Origin: Ricinus communis
Taxonomy: Eukaryota > Streptophyta > Magnoliopsida > Malpighiales > Euphorbiaceae
Length of the DNA stretch: 64,000 nt
Direction of reading: 5' to 3'
Assembly: GCF_019578655.1 (NCBI RefSeq)
Contig: NC_063264.1
Span: forward strand, 18,588,429-18,652,428
Below are positions 58,549 to 64,000 of this stretch, piece by piece. The notes below the pieces were generated by a model, which was not told where the DNA came from, searched no databases, and was given only the letters and a program-made list of their open reading frames with translations. The translations under genes were made by a program, and so were the position numbers. The first letter of the stretch is position 1. Every line of letters begins with the position of its first letter.

Positions 58549-60230
58549 TTGTCTAGAAATCATGTCATAGTTGACTATTTAACAAAAGAAGTAAAAGTGG
58601 TTATATATGGGGAAATAAAAACAGTGTTCACGGGTGATAGGAAAATTGTGCCTACATGTTTGATTTCTGTTGCTACTGCTTTACATTTAATGAAATCTAG
58701 GTGTGATGCTTATCTTGTGAATGTGGTAGACACTGGAATTGTTAGTCTAGGGGTTTCAAAGGTATCAATAGTCAAAGAATTTCCAGATGTATTTCCAAAA
58801 GAATTACCTGGATTGCCACCTCAACGAGAAGTGGATTTTTAAATTGAAACTATTCTAAGAGTTGCTCCTATTTCTATAGCACCTTACAGAATGGCACCAG
58901 CAGAATTGCAGGAATTGAAAAAGCAACTTGAGGATTTATTGGAGAGAAGTTATATTCGACCTAGTATATCATCATGGGGAGCTCTAGTGTTGTTTGTGAA
59001 GAAAAAATTTGGAAGTATAAGACTTTGCATTGATTATAGGAAGTTGAACCAAGTTACTATCGAGAACAAATATCCTTTACCTCACATTGATGATTTGCTT
59101 GATCAACTTAGAGGGGCAGTTGTATTCTCCAAAATTGATTTGAGATTTGGGTATTGGCAATTAAAGGTTAGAGAGACTTCTATACCTAAAACGACATTTC
59201 GGACACGATATGGTCATTATGAATTTGTTGTTATGCCATTCGGTTTGACCAACGCACCTGCAGCATTCATGTCTTTGATGAATAATATTTTTCAACCGTA
59301 TCTTGATCAATTTGTGATAGTTTTCATTGATGATATCCTGATATACTCTAGGTATTCTAAAGAGCATGAACATCATTTAAGAACAGTATTACAAACTTTG
59401 AGAGAAAAGCAGTTATATGGTAAGTTCAGTAAATGTGAGTTCGGGATGAATAAGATTGCATTTTTGGGGCATATTGTATCTGCACAAGGTGTTCAACCGG
59501 GCCCATTTAAGGTGAAGGCTATTCAGGAGTGGGAATCACCAAAAAATATTTCAGAAGTTCATAGGTTTCTGGGATTGGCTGGGTACTATAGAAGATTCGT
59601 GAAGAACTTCTCCATTTTAGCAAAGCCATTGACTAATCTGTTGAAGAAACAAGTGACTTTTCAATGGAATGATAATTGTAAAGCTAATTTTGAGGAGTTG
59701 AAAAATAGATTGATTACAGCACCTATACTGACATTACCTATACAAGGAGGGGAATATATAGTCTATACAGATGCTTTACTTAATGGTTTGGGTTGTGTAT
59801 TGATGCAGAATGGAAGGGTTATTGCTTATGCTTCTAGACAACTTAGACCTCATGAATAAAATTATCCTACACATGATTTAGAATTGGCTACAATTGTACA
59901 TGCTTTGAAAACTTGGAGACATTATCTTTATGGAGAGACATTTCGAATATTCCCTGACCACAAAAGCTTAAAGTACATACCTACACAGAAAGAGTTGCAC
60001 CTCAAGCAACGAAGATGGGTGGAATTGTTGAAGGATTATGACTGTACCATTGATTATCACCAAGGAAAAGCAAATGTTGTGGCAGATGCACTTAGTAGGA
60101 AGACTTTGGAAAGGGTTGCAGGTATGATTTCATATCAGAGGAGTTCCTTAATTTCGCTAAGAGTTGTGGATATGCATTTTTCAATAAAGAATGGGGTATT
60201 ATTTACTACAATGAAGACTAGTCCCTAGAT
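58549..60230 (+). pseudogene. Chromovirus reverse transcriptase and RNase H
   Basis: End of protease and linker (SRNHVIVDYLTKEV, FPKELPGLPPQREVDF, TAA at 58840). RT from 58891: [80 protein letters not shown]. The catalytic FIDDILIYS is intact (Ile-Asp-Asp 59326-59334). [11 protein letters not shown] and [17 protein letters not shown] follow. RNase [21 protein letters not shown], a TAA at 59857 inside [15 protein letters not shown], then [20 protein letters not shown] and [15 protein letters not shown] (about 60060-60105). Length and order are as usual for Tekay. Confidence 0.92.
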
Positions 60231-61669
60231 ATTAGATGAGATCAAGCATGCACAAGGTAGTGATGCATACTTAAAGAAGTTACGAAAGAAGGTGCAAGAT
60301 GGTAAGACAAATGAACTAATCGAGCGAGATGATGGAATGTGGGTTATGAAAATCAGAGTGTATGTACCTAATGTAGCCGCATTGAAACAAAAGATTCTTC
60401 GGAGGCTCACAATTCTCCTTATTCAATGCACCCACGGAGTACAAAAATGTATAACAATTTGAAGCCACATTATTGGTAGTCAGGCATGAAGAGGGAAGTT
60501 GCAGAATATGTAGCTAAATGCCTAACTTGTCAACAAGTGAAAGCAGAAAATCAATCATCTGCAGGTAAATTACAATCTTTAATTATACCTGAGTGGAAAT
60601 GGGAAAGAATTACTATGGACTTTATTGTTGGTTTGCCTTGCACTTTTAGGAGAAATGATGCTATATAGGTAATAGTTGATAGGTTAACAAAATCAGCACA
60701 CTTTTTACCTATTCAACAGAATGATTCATTGGATAAGCTAGCCAACTTGTATGTGAAAGAAATTGTTAGGTTGCATGGTGTACCTATCTCCATTGTTTCG
60801 GACAGGGATCCTCGGTTTACATCTTATTTCTAGAAGAGCTTACAAGTGGCAATGGAACTAAATAGCATTTCAGTACTGCTTTTCATCCATAAACAGATGG
60901 GAAATCTGAGAGCACTATTCAAACTTTTGAAGACATGTTACGGGCTTGTGCATTAGAGTATAGCGGAAATTGGGATGACCAGGTACCACTTATGGAATTT
61001 GCTTACAATAATAGTTTTCATTCTAGTATTGGTATGCCATCATACGAGGCATTATATGGGAAAAAATGTAGAAGCCCTATATGTTGGGATGTCGAAGGGT
61101 TGAGACAATTGGAAGGTCCTGAAATTATTCAAGAAACAGTAGACAAGATACAAGTTGCGAAGCAGTGTATCAAGGCCGCACAAGGTAGACAGAAAAGCTA
61201 TGCAGATAAACACATAAGGGAAATTGAGTATGAAGTTGGGGATAATGTTTTCTTGAGAGTATCACCATGGAGGGGTATCCTTCGATTCGGTAGACAAGGT
61301 AAACTAGGTCCTTGATATATCGATCTGTATGAGATTTTAGAGCAGGTTGGTCCTTTAGCCTATAGACTTGCATTACCCCTAGAGTTAGCTCAGGTATGTA
61401 ATGTTTTCCATGTTTCTATGCTTCGATGATATAGACATGATCCTAGCCATATTATCAGGATAACAAAAATTGAAGTTTCTAAGAAACTCACATATGTTGA
61501 AGAACCGATTCAGATATTAGACCGATAGGTTAGAAAATTAAGAAACAAGGAAATTCCTATGGTAAAGGTGAAATGGAGTCAACATTCATCTAAGGAAGCA
61601 ACTTGGAAACTAGAGCAGCATATGATGGATAAATACCCGAACTTATTTGGCATGTCTATTAGCGATTAG
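60231..61669 (+). pseudogene. Chromovirus integrase with chromodomain
   Basis: Zinc-binding HHCC region at about 60405-60530 (H-SPYSMHPRSTKMY after a frameshift, YVAKCLTCQQVKAENQS). Core: WERITMDFIVGLPCTFRRND (60598-60660), [32 protein letters not shown], then a frameshift near 60865 and HPQTDGKSESTIQTFEDMLR (about 60888-60947; Asp, Asp and Glu of the DDE triad can be found). C-terminal: EYEVGDNVFLRVSPWRGILR and PLAYRLALPLELAQVCNVFH. The chromodomain lies at about 61490-61640: TYVEEPIQILDR, stop, VRKLRNKEIPMVKVKWSQHS, ATWKLEQHMMDKYPNLF. It ends with TAG at 61667. Chromodomains bind histone marks and steer insertion to heterochromatin. Stops also at about 60478, 60666, 60832, 61314, 61427 and 61528. 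Confidence 0.9.
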
Positions 61670-61707
61670 TTAATTTCGAGGACAAAATGTTTTAAGTGGG
61701 TAGGAAT

Positions 61708-63039
61708 TGTCGCGATCGAATTTTTTTAATTAATAATTAATATTCATTATCATTAAACATGTCATTTGCATCATAATTATGTATTACCTATTTTATTATA
61801 TTATGTGGTAGATAAATCAATTATTTAGTTACATACTGATTTAATTGAAAAGTAATAATTTTGGACTAAATTAGAAAGTTAAAAAGAACGAGGATTAAAT
61901 TATAAAATTTCCTATTTTTACACCAATTTACCACCTCTTTATTTCTTCATTTCTACATATACTTCCTATTGCCTCTTCTTCTTTGTCTCTCTCATATTTT
62001 CTCCTTTTCTTCTTCAAACCTTTCATTTAAATTTTGATTTCCTAATCAAACTCTACAAATCTTTAGTAAGTGGAAATCTATTTCCTCTTATAAGTTTGAA
62101 GGATTTGGGCTTTCATAATCAAGGGAAACAAAGGTTCGTCCAAAGGCAAGGAAGTGGTAAGAGAAAAAAAATAGGGTTACTTTGTTATCGTATAAATTTT
62201 GATAAGTATTTAATAAACTAAACTTTGTGTATATTGAGTAGGAACTGCTACGTTTGATTACTTGATAATCTCTTGGTTGACTGAATTGATATTGGTTATG
62301 TTCTTGGCCTATCATAAAGTGAATTGATTGTGATTTGTTGTGAAGTGAATTCATTGTGATTAAGGATCGATGACTCTTCAATTGATATTATGTGATTGGG
62401 AAAGCTGAGATGGGCGGATAGTTACCCGAGTATGTGAGATGGCAAGACTGAGCCGGGTGGATAGTCTTGTCAAGTGGTCACTGAAATGTGAAAATGTGAG
62501 GAAATGATGAGTCATATGATCCTAATTTAATATAAATAATGTGGAATTGAATTATTTGACTTGGTTGAGTTTGAGATTATTTGCATTATGTGAGATGAAA
62601 TTATTTGTTTATGAGAATAATTGAAATGGTTGATTTTGTGATTGTCAGTTAAGTGCTGGTATAATTTTCTATATTTGATAAAGACTTGATAATTCTAGCC
62701 TAATATACTATAGTTTAGTAAATTAAATGCTTATTGAGTTGCTAGCTCATTTCTTAGCAATGTTTTCCAGGTTAGTGCAGTTGTAGATAGCCTTAGCTGT
62801 GCATTGCTCTCTTTGCATCAATCAACATTATCAGGTGGGCCAGAGGAGTTATCTCAAGCATTGGGGCATTTTGGGTACTTGTATGAATTAAACTAGTGTA
62901 TAAATATTCCTTATGTATATTAAGTATGTTATGCCACTTAAATTGTATGAATGTATATTATAACTAAGTAATAAATTATGTTTATTAAGTTAATTATATA
63001 TATTGCTATACAATTAGATGTTTGAGTTTGGGTGCTACA
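61708..63039 (+). repeat. Chromovirus 3' LTR
   Basis: 1332 bp, TGTCGCGATCG to GGTGCTACA, preceded by the purine-rich tract TTTAAGTGGGTAGGAAT (61691-61707). CGCG at 61711-61714 corresponds to TGTCATAACC in the 5' LTR. Confidence 0.92.
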
Positions 63040-63214
63040 ATTATAATTCTTTCTTAAAGGTGTATAACTTGTTAGTTACTTGAGTTTCATTCTTTATATG
63101 TTGAATAAGTTTGAGTTGTGAACTTTAGCATGGATACTGAGGGGTGATTATTGCTTGTGCATGTATTGAGTTATTGATTGCTTGAGGACAAGCAAAAGCT
63201 TAAGTGTGAGGTGA
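63040..63214 (+). mobile_element. 3' noncoding part of the mosaic element, right half
   Basis: Resumes after ATTAT (63040-63044) and ends with GATTGCTTGAGGACAAGCAA and AGCTTAAGTGTGAGGTGATT (63175-63214), the same conserved tract as in elements B and C. Confidence 0.8.
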
Positions 63215-64000
63215 TTTATAGGCATCATACTATACATATTTAAATGCCCAATTGTTTACATTTTTGTGCATAGTTATCTCGTTTTATGCTAGAATCACCT
63301 GTCTTTTGGTTCCTTTCACGTTTCAAGTCATTATCGAGGGACATTATCAATAATCAAGGGAAATATGTGAAATTACGGACCAGAATCTATCAAATTGAGC
63401 AAGGACTAGCATTCCGTCATGTAGCTACCTTCCAAGAGTGCCATTTTGGCACAGTTTAAACCACGCCTCCACCAGATAGTGGTGGCTCTGACTAGGCCTG
63501 ACTTGGAAGAAGTCAATAGGCCTTGGAAAGTACAAGTCTAGCACGGCTGGACTCACTTCGTCTTTGATCGGCCTGAGCTTGACCACGGCCATGCTGAAGG
63601 GATTATATAGCCAAAAATGATTTGCTGAATCAGGGTTCGATTTTCTGACTTGATTTCCATTATACAAGCTTAAACCATCTGCTTCTAGACTTCAATTCTC
63701 GACCTTAGAAGATCATTTCATCAATTCAAGGAGGGATTACACTTGTTTTAACATCAAATTGAAGATCAAATAAAGATTTGGGAGCATTAAAGAGGCAAAT
63801 TAGGGTTTACTATTCTAAATTGGGAATTTAGGGTTTCTCATCCAACTTGAAGAAGAAGGGTGTACATGCCTTTAATTTACTTTTCTGAATCTATTCTTTA
63901 CTTTGTGTTGCTTATTAGCATGAGTAGCTAAATTTATCAAACCCATTGGGGTTCCTATGTTGTTGGATTTGTTTTAATGTCATGACATTTTGATTATCAA
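63215..64000 (+). mobile_element. 3' LTR of the mosaic element, a further Athila-type family, cut by window end
   Basis: Starts at TATAGGCATCATAC after the primer tract. It has the general plan of the other Athila LTRs: CACGGC/GACCACGGCCATGCTG boxes (about 63540-63598) immediately before GGGATTATATAGCC (63599-63612, TATA-like), then a transcribed part with GTGTACATGCC-TT and AGTAGCTAAATTTATCAAACC near 63920. It does not match the hybrid LTR at the other end of the same element beyond these blocks. Confidence 0.7.

Larger units (their letters stand above)
55446..63039 (+). mobile_element. Complete Tekay/Del-type chromovirus with target duplication
   Basis: About 7.6 kb from TGTCATAACC to GGTGCTACA, flanked by ATTAT at 55441-55445 and 63040-63044. 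It has two LTRs (1336 and 1332 bp), a tRNA-Met-type PBS, gag-pol in the order capsid, knuckle, PR, RT, RNase H, integrase, chromodomain, and a purine tract before the 3' LTR. It sits in the 3' noncoding part of the mosaic Athila-like element, so it is the last insertion at this spot. The LTRs differ by many substitutions, and pol has at least nine stops. Confidence 0.93.

Overview
This is plant nuclear DNA made almost entirely of LTR retrotransposons that are nested, truncated and inverted. No intact host gene, tRNA, rRNA or CRISPR array was found. The AT-rich sequence, the Athila, chromovirus, Ogre/Tat and Ty1/copia relics, the tRNA-Asp/Met/Arg-type primer binding sites (PBS) and a placeholder-like 500-base N run fit a draft assembly of pericentromeric or other gene-poor heterochromatin from a flowering plant, probably a eudicot. 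The species cannot be fixed from this sequence.

Layout. 1-900: gag/protease relic of a CRM-like Ty3/gypsy family (-). 901-4496: an inverted pair of a roughly 1-kb repeat (R1k) holding a solo Athila-type LTR with a 5-bp target duplication. 4497-10951: CRM-like pieces in both orientations (gag/PR, LTR, RT-RNase H, integrase), other LTR scraps and a minus-strand LTR. 10952-11451: gap. 11452-16524: a pol-less Athila-like element (-) inserted in the gag of another Athila-like element (-). 16525-23110: two copies of an intron-containing plant gene fragment resembling the DUF7745/Ogre ORF1 type, flanking an Ogre/Tat-type LTR with a tRNA-Arg-type PBS. 23111-26228: three tandem R1k units. 26229-27849: CRM-like LTR, PBS and leader, entered by element C (27850-34048), an Athila-like element with only gag and protease. 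34049-36093: LTR scraps and another R1k unit. 36094-38650: rearranged CRM-like element (-). 38651-50398: a Ty1/copia element (-) split by Athila-like element B (39183-49409), which keeps gag, PR, RT, RNase H and an envelope-position ORF but lacks integrase. 50399-64000: a mosaic Athila-like element (hybrid 5' LTR, pol-less gag-derived ORF, B-type envelope-position ORF, unrelated 3' LTR) interrupted by a full-length Tekay/Del-type chromovirus (55446-63039) with target duplication ATTAT.

How the parts relate. Every coding region is broken by stops or frameshifts. Where the expected residue is clear from the family, most stops are one C-to-T or G-to-A change from Gln, Arg or Trp codons, as expected from deamination of methylated cytosine. 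The Athila-like families exchange modules: their LTRs differ in sequence but share CACGGCC/GGCCGTG boxes just upstream of a TATA-like element, a tRNA-Asp-type PBS (where that end is present) and, where a 3' end is present, a conserved tract before the 3' LTR. Several copies lack the genes needed to move themselves and were presumably mobilised in trans. Domain and clade names come from remembered family motifs, not from a search.
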